DNA from: Schistocerca nitens
Taxonomy: Eukaryota; Arthropoda; Insecta; Orthoptera; Acrididae
Direction of reading: 5' to 3'
Assembly: GCF_023898315.1 (NCBI RefSeq)
Contig: NC_064618.1
Span: forward strand, 183,511,548-183,575,547
DNA: 64,000 bases
Below, in pieces: positions 31,953 to 43,271 of the stretch (its first letter is position 1; every line of letters starts with the position of its first letter). The notes beneath the pieces are model-generated. The model was not told the DNA's origin and did not search any database. It saw nothing but the letters and a program-made list of their open reading frames with translations. A program made the position numbers and the translations under genes.

Positions 31953-33330
31953 TTCCAGCCTATGAGAGTGCAGATCGATTGTTTGTTCATTAAACTGGTG
32001 AGATATACAGTGGTACGTCTCGAGGAGTCTGGACTGCGTTTCATTACCGCCAATAATTATTGCCCGGTGTTGTAGTAAATTCGTAAAGGTGTTGTAATTA
32101 TCTTTCCCTCCAACGATTTGTCGTTGAAGAAGTGCTGGCAACTGTTGTTAATGACGTTTCCGTAAGTTTCCGGAGTATTAGAGTAAACTGTGACCGTCTT
32201 ATGAAGAGCTAATGAATTCCACGTAGTAAGCTACGCAGTCGTATTTCAGAAGCTTCAGGTAACTGGTGTACTTTGTAGTATTGTGCGTGTATACTGATCT
32301 GACAACCATGGTATGAAGTTTTCGAGCAGTTATTGACTGCTAAAATTCGTCACTCTTCTGACAGCAGGTCACGAGTTCTTCACTAGGGAGAGAATGTGTA
32401 ATGCGAGTGACTCGAATAGCGCAAAATATGTACAAGTATACGTTTTGAGTCCAGAAACTGCGAGTGCAGGGCGGCATTGGTAACAGCATGTCTATTCTTA
32501 AAATGAGGATACAGCATTTTTGGATGAGAACTTGTATTTAGCGGCTTGAGTCCGACCTCATAGAATGGAGATGCCGCAATCATATTTCACAGTTGATAAA
32601 CATGTGTTTTCTTCTGTTCTGAATACGTTTTTACGCGAGTTGTTTATGTTCCGGAAGTCAGTGAATACTTTTAAGTTTATGCACTTGTGGCTTTGTGAAA
32701 TAACACGATTTATTAGAACTTGCGAAATCTCTGTGGGAAACTAAATTTAATGACACTGGATAAAATTTTCGTAATTTTATTCTTTTTGTGTTTTAGTAAG
32801 TGCCGAGCTCTTGTGGTAGTTTGAACGAGAGGATGTGACAAGTGTATGAATCAAGTTCTTGGGATTTGGAATTGGGCAATAAATTAAATTACTGCTTTAT
32901 TCTTTGCTGTGTCACACATGGGATTACGTAAGTTTTCACTGAAGTATCAGTCACTACAATTTTAAACAAAAGAAGCTATGGTTTCCATTTATATATACCA
33001 TCAGTCCTGCTATTAAAATTATTTCGAACATCTCCTTCCCTTTGAAACTGATACGTATGAGCGAGATGCTCCATCTCCTAAGATGTAAGCAGAACTGTAT
33101 CTGGGTAGGTTGTTCAGTGGCATGTAATTCATGCAGATAAAACAAACGATCGCTCAAGCTAACCACTCAAGAGCAGGGTTAATGACTTCAGTGGATCCAG
33201 TTGCGGAGATACTTGTTTCAGGCTCCTATCCCTATCACAATCCCTTCTCTTGTTGCGAGTCATTAGTTGTCTTTAGGTTTTCCGATCAAACCGCTATTTT
33301 TTCAGATGAAATTTGACATCGAGATTGTCG
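31953..33330. other. Unassigned sequence
   Basis: No transposon, repeat or coding motif was recognised. Open frames are under 75 codons. Confidence 0.4.
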
Positions 33331-33804
33331 TTCGGCCTATGTAACGTGTGCCTCTCCATAATCACCGTTGCCCAAAACGTTGCAAAGTACCATGTGAGCT
33401 ATCAGTTGTGGCTCGCCCTCTATAAAGCGGCGACAGCCGACCGACCGCGAGCCGCAGCATTTAAACTCTAGCGACTCCATACTCACAAGACAGAGGCGCG
33501 CACCGATCGGACTACGGGCCAACAGGGGAACCAGCCAATAAGAATGTTGTAGTCACCCGCGAGGCTAGGATTTAAGACCGCGCTCTGACTGCAACCGGCA
33601 GCTCATCCACCCACTGTTTACCTCCGAAGTCCCCGCCGCTACTGCCGCTCTGTCCTCGATTCGCCGCTGCTGCCATCCGCCTTCGCAGTCACATTTCCTG
33701 GGGATGGATTCTGCTGAGGACGACAATCTTCGACTTCGAGAACTTTTTAGTGGTAACTATTGAATCTAGACACAGGAATTTACTCAGAGGCAATGCAGAA
33801 AATA
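33331..33804 (+). other. GC- and CpG-rich block, LTR or promoter candidate
   Basis: This block is clearly richer in G+C and CpG than its surroundings. It has a TATA-like 'CTATAAAG' at 33420 followed by GC-rich leader sequence. ATG at 33704 opens a 19-codon frame (starts 'MDSAEDDNLRLREL') that overlaps a possible splice donor 'AGTG|GTAACT'. Copy B of the Tc1-like element cuts it at 33805, and the block may continue at 35225. It could be an LTR of an unrecognised retroelement or a host promoter with first exon. I cannot decide. Confidence 0.35.
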
Positions 33805-35222
33805 CACTCCTGGAAATTGAAATAAGAACACCGTGAATTCATTGTCCCAGGAAGGGGAAACCTTATTGACACATTCCTGGGGTCAGATACATCACATGAT
33901 CACACTGACAGAACCACAGGCACATAGACACAGGCAACAGAGCATGCACAATGTCGGCACTAGTACAGTGTATATCCACTTTTCGCAGCAATGCAGGCTG
34001 CTATTCTCCCATGGAGACGATCGTAGAGATGCTGGATGTAGTCCTGTGGAACGGCTTGCCATGCCATTTCCACCTGGCGCCTCGGACCAGCGTTCGTGCT
34101 GGACGTGCAGACCGCGTGAGACGACGCTTCATCCAGTCCTAAACATGCTCAATGGGGGACAGATCCGGAGATCTTGCTGGCCAGGGTAGTTGACTTACAC
34201 CTTCTAGAGCACGTTGGGTGGCACGGGATACATGCGGACGTGCACTGTCCTGTTGGAACGGCAAGTTCCCTTGCCGGTCTAGGAATGGTAGAACGATGGG
34301 TTCGATGACGGTTTGGATGTACCGTGCACTATTCAGTGTCCCCTCGACGATCACCAGTGGTGTACGGTCAGTGTAGGAGATCGCTCCCCACACCATGATG
34401 CCGGGTGTTGGCCCTGTGTGCCTCGGTCGTATGCAGTCCTGATTGTGGCGCTCACCTGCACGGCGCCTAACACGCATACGACCATCATTGGCACCAAGGC
34501 AGAAGCGACTCTCATCGCTGAAGACGACACGTCTCCATTCGTCCCTCCATTCACGCCTGTCGCGACACCACTGGAGGCGGGCTGCACGATGTTGGGGCGT
34601 GAGCGGAAGACGGCCTAACGGTGTGCGGGACCGTAGCCCAGCTTCATGGAGACGGTTGCGAATGGTCCTCGCCGATACCCCAGGAGCAACAGTGTCCCTA
34701 ATTTGCTGGGAAGTGGCGGTGCGGTCCCCTACGGCACTGCGTAGGATCCTACGGTCTTGGCGTGCATCCGTGCGTCGCTGCGGTCCGGTCCCAGGTCGAC
34801 GGGCACGTGCACCTTCCGCCGACCACTGGCGACAACATCGATGTACTGTGGAGACCTCACGCCCCACGTGTTGAGCAATTCGGCGGTACGTCCACCCGGC
34901 CTCCCGCATGCCCACTATACGCCCTCGCTCAAAGTCCGTCAACTGCACATACGGTTCACGTCCACGCTGTCGCGGCATGCTACCAGTGTTAAAGACTGCG
35001 ATGGAGCTCCGTATGCCACGGCAAACTGGCTGACACTGACGGCGGCGGTGCACAAATGCTGCGCAGCTAGCGCCATTCGACGGCCAACACCGCGGTTCCT
35101 GGTGTGTCCGCTGTGCCGTGCGTGTGATCATTGCTTGTACAGCCCTCTCGCAGTGTCCGGAGCAAGTACGGTGGGTCTGACACACCGGTGTCAATGTGTT
35201 CTTTTTCCCATTTCCAAGAGTG
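33805..35222 (-). mobile_element. Tc1-like element, copy B
   Basis: The ends are 'CACTCCTGGAAATTG' at 33805 and the complement of 'CACTCTTGGAAATGG' at 35222, with a TA duplication at 33803-33804 and 35223-35224. It is 1418 bp, close to copy A at 19145-20554 but in opposite orientation. Confidence 0.95.
33960..34978 (-). pseudogene. Tc1-like DDE transposase, copy B, stop and frameshift
   Basis: The frame from ATG at 34978 matches copy A and keeps the four codons before VVFSDES that copy A lacks. It has a TAG at about 34140, two codons before the position of copy A's stop, while retaining TGG where copy A has TGA. A 4-bp deletion near 34085 also shifts the C-terminal frame. The second Asp block reads 'FQQDSARPH' (copy A has N after D). 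Catalytic residues D, D and E remain with the same short spacing. Confidence 0.93.
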
Positions 35223-35224
35223 TA

Positions 35225-35942
35225 TTACGCGGCAGGGTCGTGACTTTACCATTTTTCCCACAACTGCTGTTCGAGTCTCGTGCTAGTAAACGACCAATAT
35301 CATTCTTTGGACCTGGGCTGGACACTTCAAGAAGAAGGTAGTCTTTTGTTGAATGTTCAGAAGAATTTTGTTTCCTTTTTTCTTTCAAATTACGTGTTAA
35401 TCAACGCGTTACGTGACAGTACTTGTTCTCTATTCTGGGGGAGACTTTGCTCCATCAGAGCCTCCATTTCACTTTTTAAGTAATTCAGTTTCTACCAGAA
35501 CTTTTTCTGATGTCAGCACACTATGCTTGGATGACTGACGTAAGAGAGAGAGAGGTGCAAGTGGCATGCCACGCAGTAGTATCACAATTAGAGAAATAAG
35601 TACAGACACAACGAATAACAAACCATTAATGAAAGTCGTTAATCGTTATTGGTCCTGTTTCCTACTTTTGACCTAAACTACCTTCTGCAAATATCGAACG
35701 CAGTTTTGGAACACCCTAAGTAGATGGTACCGTCGAGCCTTCTCCCGAACTACCATTAGGATATGGGCTGGGAGGGGTGGGGAAGAGTCTTGGAAAGATG
35801 ATCTGGACCCTATCTACCTTACGCTACACACCCAGAACTAATCTGTGTACATTACTATGGCAGGAAAAAATTGCAGCACCAAGAAATAACTAATTAGGGT
35901 AATAAAATTCTGGGGATATATTTGTCTAGATAACGTATTTGA
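35225..35942. other. Unassigned, may continue the CpG-rich block
   Basis: The first ~120 bases look like the continuation of the sequence interrupted by copy B. The remainder is AT-rich without motifs. Confidence 0.3.
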
Positions 35943-36143
35943 GCCGTGCGGGATTAGCCGAGCGGTCTAGGGCGCTGCAGTCATGGACTGTGCGGCTGGT
36001 CCCGGCGGAGGTTCGAGTCCTCCCTCGGGCATGGATGTGTGTGTGTTTGTCTTTAGGATAATTTGGGTTAAGAAGTGTGTAAGCTTAGGGACTGATGACC
36101 TGAGCAGTTAAGTCCCACAAGATTTCACACACTTTTGAACATT
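35943..36143 (+). mobile_element. Second tRNA-derived SINE family
   Basis: It starts 'GCCGTGCGGGATTAGCCGAG' with A-box 'TAGCCGAGCGGTCTAGG' and a perfect B-box 'GGTTCGAGTCC', and shares the 'CGGGCATGGATG' tail start with the main family before diverging. The target duplication is 'TAACGTATTTGA'/'TAACATATTTGA' at 35931-35942 and 36144-36155. The head resembles a long-variable-arm tRNA (Leu/Ser type); this is inferred from the A-box only. Confidence 0.9.
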
Positions 36144-36245
36144 TAACATATTTGAATGACTGGCGTTGCAAGATCATTGGTTAATTTAAGCGCGAGGTAA
36201 GCCTCTTCAGATGCTAAATGCTGGTACATTAATAACCGGTTAACC

Positions 36246-36690
36246 TCAAGAATGTCGAATGCAAGCATGCAAACGTGCAATAACTTTATCTTGCAACTCT
36301 TCTATTTGGTCCTTATTTGCGTAGAAAACAACAATTTGGAAATTGTGCGCCCGCCTTGATGCAATACACAATTGCAGAAGATATGATATACGCTGAGAAA
36401 AACAGCAACAGAAAAAGCACAGAAAATATGCCGCAAACAGCGACAACAATTCTTAAAAACAAGCCAAAACGTACAATAAATAAGGTAGTACGAAGCTATC
36501 GACAGAAAACTATATTTCAGAGAACGAACAGTAAAAATGTAATCTTGTGTTACGGTGTTTGTGTATCTATACTATTTTCTGCATGTTCTGGATTTAAAGA
36601 ACCCACTGACGATGGCGATATTTGTCACAGAAACTAGTTTCGGGAATAAATAAGTAAACTAACAACAAAGTGTACTGCATCAACGCTCAC
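36246..36690 (+). mobile_element. Hammerhead-bearing repeat, single-orientation copy
   Basis: It shares with the palindrome at 29583-29940 the blocks 'AATAACTTTATCTTG', 'CTCTTCTATTTGG', 'GCCTTGATGCAA' and the hammerhead region. There is no protein motif. Confidence 0.55.
36601..36645 (+). ncRNA. Hammerhead-ribozyme-like motif
   Basis: The order is 'CCCA', a perfect core 'CTGACGA', a weak stem II, 'GAAAC', a palindromic stem III 'ACTAGT' with cleavage triplet GTT, then 'TCGGG'. Stem I pairs with one mismatch. The poor stem II suggests reduced or lost activity. Confidence 0.5.
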
Positions 36691-37424
36691 GAACGTCACA
36701 GCGTGTATGTAAAGCAGACCTGATTTTTATGCTCATAGTAGTGTAAAGCCACTCTTACGCGACTCGCGTGAGATCTCAATATACAGCGTCTTTCAGATGT
36801 AGAAACATGCCTACCAAATTTCTTTTGTGTCACACAACTGCTACTTGGATTTACTTTCTTTTCCGTCAGTGTTCGTAAACTGCAAGATAACAGAATTAGA
36901 CTGTTGAGACAGAAGTAAGCCTATCTAAGTTCAGTATAGAGGGTGCTTCACAGCTCCTAGTACATGATTTTACAGTTTATGGAGGAGACTTAGTAGATAA
37001 AAGTCTAGCAGGGAACCCATGTCTGGAAGTGTATCGTTTGATTATATAACCTGTTTGAAGATCGAATTACTCTCAGCTTCCGAATCACTGTACGCACACA
37101 AAGGAAGCAATGATTTCTGATCTGTGTGTTTACAGGAACTGTTCCACGTGGTGACACCGCTGTTCGTTGTATTTATCTGCGGAGGATGCTTTGATACGCA
37201 TCGTCCGCAAATGAGGTGCCAATCCGTGGAGCACAACAGTCAACGCTGCTTGTTATGGACGTACCTTTTTCTAGCAGCCGTTGTTGTAGTCGGACGAAAA
37301 TGTTAAGTGGTGGACTGAGAGGACCCGGAAGACATTCTCTATGGATGCGTTTAGCAGATCTTCCAGGTGATCTACATCTACATGGATACTGTGCAAACCA
37401 CATTTAGTTCAAACTTCATGGCAG
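36691..37424. other. Unassigned sequence
   Basis: Overlapping frames on both strands at 37042-37407 lack motifs. No repeat was recognised. Confidence 0.35.
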
Positions 37425-37760
37425 ATTAAAACTTGGTGCCGGACCGAGACTCGAAATGTTTGTTCGTGGTGGACGTCCCATGAAGGTTGTTAAGATCTTC
37501 ATTGACGCACTGACTCAGTTTCTTTATTACAGACAGCAGCTAACCATCCGGCCGAACGCGCTGAGCTACCGTGCCGGCTGTGACATCAGTTGAAGTTGAT
37601 CGTTGATTCCTTTACTCATTTCTTTTTTCTTTTATTTTTATTATTACAGATGGCAAGGTGTCCCTTGTCTGAACATTCATTTATGGCGTACCAAATGCGC
37701 TACCCAAGTACGACTGACGAACCGTCCTTACTGCTTTACTTCCGCCTCGTCTCCTCTTGC
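37425..37760. mobile_element. Fragments of a common insect MITE, interrupted
   Basis: 'TTCATGGCAGATTAAAAC' and 'GTGCCGGACCGAGACTCG' (37425-37455), then 'GCGCTACCCAAGTACGACTG' and 'CTTTACTTCCGCCTCGTCTC' (37697-37755), match parts of an abundant insect repeat as I remember it. About 240 bases of other sequence separate them. A piece of the opposite end lies at 56622-56676. Confidence 0.5.
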
Positions 37761-37898
37761 GTACGCATCTGCCTGGCAGAGGGTTCATCGAACCACCTTT
37801 ACAATAACTCTCTATTGTTCCAACCTCGAACAGCTCACTGAAGATACGAACACCTATATATTTCCGAGTGATCTCTGATTTCCCTTATTTTATTACGA

Positions 37899-38264
37899 TG
37901 ATCATTTCTCTGTATGGAGATCTGCGTTAGTAAAATATTTTCGCTTTCGGAAGTGAAAGTTGTTGATAGAAATTTCGTGAGGAAATTCGACGACAACGAA
38001 AAGCGCCTTAGTTTTAATGATGTCCACCCCAAATCCTGTATCAAGTCAGTGACACTTTCTTTCCTATTCCGCGATAATGCAAAACATGGTGCTCTTTTTC
38101 CCGTATTTTTTAATGGTGATCGTTTCTCCCTATGTAGATCGGCGTCAGAACAATATTTTCGCATTCGGAGGAGAAAGTTGGTGTTTGAAATTTCGTGAGA
38201 AGATTACCCCGCAACGAATAACGCCTTTGTATTAATGATGTCCATACCAAATCCTGTATCATTT
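37899..38264 (-). repeat. Tandem duplication (~214 bp) in the LINE 3' region
   Basis: 37899-38112 and 38113-38264 (continuing at 38456-38520 after a SINE) are copies. Shared blocks are 'TCTGTATGGAGATC' vs 'CCCTATGTAGATC', 'GAAATTTCGTGAG', 'TTAATGATGTCCA' and 'CAAATCCTGTATCA'. Confidence 0.8.
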
Positions 38265-38443
38265 GAGCTCTGAGCACTATGGGACTTAACTTCTGAGGTC
38301 CCTAGAACTTGGAACTACTTAAACCTAACTAACCTAAGGACTTCACACACATCCATGCCCGAGGCAGGATTCGAACCTGCCACCGCAGCGGTCGCGCGGT
38401 TCCAGACTGTAGCGCCTAGAACCGCTCGGCCACTCCGGCCGGC
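38265..38443 (-). mobile_element. tRNA-derived SINE in the LINE
   Basis: An antisense copy with B-box complement 'GGATTCGAACC', ending 'CCACTCCGGCCGGC'. Perfect target duplication 'CCTGTATCATTT' at 38253-38264 and 38444-38455. Confidence 0.95.
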
Positions 38444-39770
38444 CCTGTATCATTTCAGTTACACTCTCTCCCCTATTTCGCGATAATACAAAACGCCCTG
38501 TCCTTTTTCAAGCTTTTTAGACGTACTCCGTCAATCCCATCTGGTAAGTATCCCACATCACTCAGCAGTATTCTAAAAGAGGACGAACGAGCGTAGTGTA
38601 GGCAGACTCCTTAGTAGATCTGTTATATTTTTTAAGTGTCATGCCGATAAAATGCCGTCTTTGATTAGCCTTCCCCGCAACATTTTCTGTGTGTTCCTTC
38701 CATTTTAAGTTGTCCCTAACTATAATTCCTAGGTATTAAGTTGAATTTACGGCCTTTAGATTTGACTGATTTATCGTGTAATCGAAGTTTAACGAATTCT
38801 TTTTAGCACTAATATGGATGACTTCTCGCTTTTCATTATTTAGGGCCGATTGCCAATTTTCGCACCATCAGATACCTTTTCTAATTCGTTTTGCAATTTG
38901 GTTTGATCTTCTGATTACTTTATTAGACGATAAACGACTGCATCATCTGCAAACAACCCAAGGCGACTGCTCAGATTGTCTCCTAAATCGTTTATATAGA
39001 TAAGGAACAGCAGAGGGCCTATGAAGCTTCCTTGGGGAACGACAGAAATCACTTCTGTTTTACCCGATGAATTTCCGTCAGTTAATACGAACTAAGACTT
39101 CTCTGACGAGAAATCACGAATCCATTCCGATAACTGAGACGATATTCCGTAAGCACTCAATTTCACTACAAGGTGCTTCTGGAGATCTAGAAATATGGAT
39201 TCAATTAGAAATTTCTTGCCAATGGCACTGATGACTTACTGTGGATAAAGAGCTAGTTGAGTTTCACAAGGACGATGTTTTCTACATCCGTGTTGACTGT
39301 GTGTCAATACCGTTCTCTTCGAGGTAATTAATAATGTTCGAACACAATAAATGTTTCACACCCCTGCTACATACTGACGTTAATATATGGGCCTGTAATT
39401 TACTGGATCACTTCTACTACGTTTCTTGAATATTGGTGTGACCTGTGCAATTTTCCAGTCTCTGGGTATAGATATTTCGTCCAGCGAGCGGTTGTATATG
39501 ACTGTAAAGTATAGAGCTATTGAATCAGCATGCTCTAGTCGCATACAGTCTGTACCAGAAGACTTGCATTTTTTTTACCTGATTCAAGCTGCGTCACTTC
39601 TCCGAGGATATCTACTTCTAAGTTAATCATGTTGGCAGTTGTTCTTGATTCGAATACTGGAGTACTTTCTTCGTCTTCTTTGATGGAATTTCGGAAGGCT
39701 GTGTTTACAACCTCTGCTTTGGCAGCACTGTCACAGATAGTACTTCCATTGCTATATAGCAGAGATTATA

Positions 39771-40057
39771 ATTAAATTTCAGCTATTCACAGAAGTCAAC
39801 TGTAGGCTGTAACTATAGTATAGCAACAAAACTTGGTACATGTTCTAATACCCCAATGAAGAACCGATTTATACTGTTTTTTTTTTAAAAAAAAGATACA
39901 AAACCAACTTAGCAGATTTCTCCTATATTTTTAAATTCTGCTCAAGAATCTTCTTGTGACAGATGATTATATCATTGTTTGCGCATTATGAATAGCAAGT
40001 GGTAGAAGGTGGAAACTGATGTTGCACAATATTTTTCGTTTTAAAGTTTTCTGTTTC
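39771..40057. other. Unassigned AT-rich sequence
   Basis: Nothing recognised before the foldback element. Confidence 0.3.
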
Positions 40058-40060
40058 TTA

Positions 40061-41183
40061 CAAGGGAACCTCCCCATCGCACCCCCCTCAGATTTAGTTA
40101 CAAGTTGGCAGAGGGATAGGCCTTGAAAAAGTGAACACAGATCAATCGAGAAAACAGGAAGAAGTTGTGTGGAACTATGAAAAAAATAAGCAAAATATAC
40201 AAACTGAGTAATCCATGCGCAAGGTAGGCAACATCAAGGAGCGTGTTAACTTACGAGCGCCGTGGTCCCGTGGTTAGCGTGAGCAGCTGCGGAACGACAG
40301 GTCCTTGGTTCAAACCTTCTCTCGAATGAATTTTTCAGATAATTATCAAAGTTCAGGCACTCATACATAATCAACTTCGCTCTCCAAAATTCCAGGACAT
40401 GTTCAGATTTGCTTGGACATTTACAGAATTTGACGGTCTACGTACGGAAACATTTGAAAACGTAAAAAACATATGTTTTGACAGAGCACAGGGAAAACTG
40501 TGCGACTCTGAAACTGTTGCATTCATTTGTTGCAGTTTATGTGACAAACTCTTATGTTTTCATCACTTTTTTTGGAGTGATTATCACATCCACAAGAAAA
40601 CCTAAATCGGACAAGGTAGAAGGATCTTTTTACCCATTCGCCAAGTGTGCAAGTTAGGTGGGTCGACAACATATTCCTGTCATGTGACGCACATACCGTC
40701 ACCAGTGTCGTAAAGAATATATCAGACGTGTTTTCCTGTGGAGGAATCGGTTGATCTATGACCTTGCAATCAAATGTTTTCGGTTCCTATTGGAGAGGCA
40801 CGTCCTTTCGTCTACTAATCGCACGGTTTTGCGGTGCGGTCGCAAAACACAGACACTAAACTTATTACAGTGAACAGAGACGTCAATGAATGAACTTTGC
40901 GAAAATAAAATTTTCAGTCGAGGGAGGACTCGAACCACAGACCTTTCGTTCCGCAGTGGCTCACTCTAACCACGAGACCACTGCGCTCATCAGCTAACGT
41001 TGTCCGTTATGTTGCCTATCTTCCACGTGGACTACTCAGTTTGTATATTTTGCTTATTTTTTCATAGTTCCACACAACTTCTTCCTGTTTTCTCGATTGA
41101 TCTGTGTTCAGTTTTTCAAGGCCTATCCACTGTGTCAATTTATAACTAAATCTGAGGGGGGGTGCGATGGGGAGGTTCCCTTG
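40061..41183. mobile_element. Foldback element with ~280-bp inverted arms carrying tRNA-like sequence
   Basis: Arms 40061-40340 and about 40905-41183 are inverted copies. They start 'CAAGGGAACCTCCCCATCGC' and share 'CAGATCAATCGAGAAAACAG' and 'TAAGCAAAATATACAAACTG'. Each inner arm end has a tRNA-like piece: 'GTGGTCCCGTGGTTAGCGTG' with 'GGTTCAAACC' on the left, and 'GTGGTTCGAGTCC' on the right as read inward. A 3-bp TTA flanks both ends (40058-40060, 41184-41186), which would fit PIF/Harbinger-type insertion. The ~560-bp centre has no transposase motif. Confidence 0.85.
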
Positions 41184-41186
41184 TTA

Positions 41187-42720
41187 CGAGCATAAGCATC
41201 GTCCAATTGGTCGCACCACACAGCTACAGGTACGCGATTCTGTCATCAGTGTTGTGTTGAATCTTCGGAGTTTATAGCTCATTCATGAATATCGATGTTG
41301 TTATTAATACAACGCTAATAGCTTCTACGGTTTTCTATAACAACCTAACATTTAAAAGAAATGGAAATTTTACGAGTAAGCATTACATCTTTTAAAGATT
41401 TATATTAAAACCAAAAGCCTTAGTGTCAGTTCTACACCAAATTACTAACCGCTTTTAACCCAATTATTAGTAGAAAATAAAAAAAAACACTGTTGTTACT
41501 AAGACTGTACAAATACCAAAAATACCGTTTATTTGGAATTAAAATACCGGTATCGTTTTAACCGGTCAGTTTTTCCCATCTGTAGTTCAAGTTATTAATG
41601 ATTCCAAGCGGCTAGTGTCGGAGGCACCAGTCATACTTTTCACTCGGTCTTGCAAGTTCGTACGTTCACGTCACGTACCTTGAAACAGCAAGGAGAAGCG
41701 TGCCAACAGTGGTCTTTCTACAACAACACGAGGGTGGCTCCATGTCGTCTTGCTTTGAGAATTGCATTAGCGTGAAAAATGTTCAACGTTCGCAGAATTA
41801 TCAGTGTGAAACAATTGAACAACATTAGAAACAAATACTTTTATTTTTCATTGCTCGCGAGCTCTTGTTCTAGAAATTCCCAGTAAACACCCAAAACAGT
41901 GTTTTATTGCACCTGAGCTTTTTTTAATGAGTGGTACAAACTGTCAATGGCGATCATTACGTAGTGCCATTTATCGTTAATTTGCTCTAATACTAATTCA
42001 GTGTACAAAAATTCCAGTCTTTGTTTATCATAGCTCTGACAGGACAAACCAGTTCGGGCTTCGATTGTTGTAAATATGTATCATTATATTTTTTTTTGTT
42101 TCTTACGCCGTTTTTCATATCATTCTCCTCACTTCGAGTGCAATAATTCTGGTAGTCCTGTATTATTCAAGGAAAGGATTTTATGTATCCCCTTCAGTGG
42201 ATTAAAAACTATTCTCCCATAATTTTCATAACCATCGTCAAATATTCAGAAATGAAATTAGTATGCTGGATATATGAAGTAGAATACTTCTCTGAGGTCA
42301 GTCAGATTATAAAATACGTTTTCGCAGCATGAAACTGAAAGCGAGGGATTCCTGATAAGCTCTCTCGCGAAGCAGAATCCGCTGAGATACTTTTTGGAAC
42401 AGATACAATTGCAGGATATCGGATTTAGCTTACCGCCGAAGCGCATCTAATCCGGACTGGCGATCGGCAGATTAATTATTTACAAGAACACGAAACTCCA
42501 CTCGTTCCATTACCGTTAATCACGGAGACTAATTGATGAGCTGCAGCTTCCAGCAACGTAGTGACGATGCTGGTGATGGGACGGACCTTGTTCCGTATTA
42601 GCCCTCCCGTCATAGCGGAGTGTCATCAACGTAAAACGATCGAACGGGCAGAGTAAACGTTGTGTGAGTGAGGTTTGCAGCGTAAGAGTGCAATTATCGA
42701 GAGCTTCTGGCATCACAATG
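41187..42720. other. Unassigned sequence
   Basis: No coding motif or repeat was recognised; open frames are under 67 codons. Confidence 0.4.
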
Positions 42721-43271
42721 TACAGGATGTAAACAAATGGCGTAAACGCATAGAATTAAAAGAACACGATGCTAGAAGCAAAACTGTTAGAAAACATGGA
42801 CTTTAAAATTCATATTTTAAGAGCTATGGTACTGTGAAACAAATCTTTTCTACTGTAAGCTCCATGATTTCCGTGGTTTCAGAGGTGCTAGTTTGGACCG
42901 AAACGGGAAAAAATGTCCGCTTTACATGGGCTCTAATCTGTATACTTTAAAAGCTATGAGCACTTGGTCGTCTTTGCTACTGCTAAACACATCTCTTCTA
43001 TTGAGGAAGTGCTCATAGCTGTTCACGTTACACTTTAGACTCCATGTTTACTGGACATTTTTTTCGTGCCGGCACTACTGCCTGTAAAAAATATGGAAAT
43101 CAGAGCGCTTCCAGTAGAAGAGATTTGCTTCGCAGTATAAAAGATGCAGATGTGCTCATAGTTCGCAGGGTATGCGTGTTATGGTCCATGTTTACTGAGA
43201 CTCATTTTGGTTCTAGTATCGTGTACACTCAGCTGTACGATTTTACGCCATTACTTATGATACACCCTGTA
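42721..43271. mobile_element. Palindromic MITE, copy 1
   Basis: Ends 'TACAGGATGT' and '..ACACCCTGTA'. The whole ~550 bp folds on itself: 'AATGGCGTAAACGCATA' near the left pairs with 'TTTTACGCCATTACT' near the right, and internal blocks such as 'CATGTTTACTGGAC' pair with the left half. No coding sequence. Copy 2 is at 43730. Confidence 0.75.

Larger units (their letters stand above)
37756..39770 (-). pseudogene. Antisense jockey/CR1-type LINE reverse transcriptase
   Basis: On the minus strand, reading from about 39500 downward, one finds 'IPRDWKIAQVTPIFKK' (RT block 0/1), 'NYLEENGIDTQST', and 'VPQGSFIGPLLFLIYINDL' (block with PQGS). The catalytic 'LGLFADDAVVYR' (FADD) follows, then 'LEKVSDGAKIG', 'FDYTINQSNLKAV', 'YLGIIVRDNLKWKEH' and 'TLVRPLLEYC'. 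This order is typical of jockey/CR1 LINEs. Several stops and frame changes interrupt it. The 3' untranslated end is partly tandemly duplicated (37899-38264), and a SINE is inserted at 38265. No endonuclease is seen, so it is 5' truncated. Confidence 0.85.

Noticed and set aside
34757..35341. 194-codon plus-strand open frame
   Set aside because: It is the antisense shadow of the Tc1-like transposase N-terminus and leader. The sense frame has the HTH and DDE motifs.
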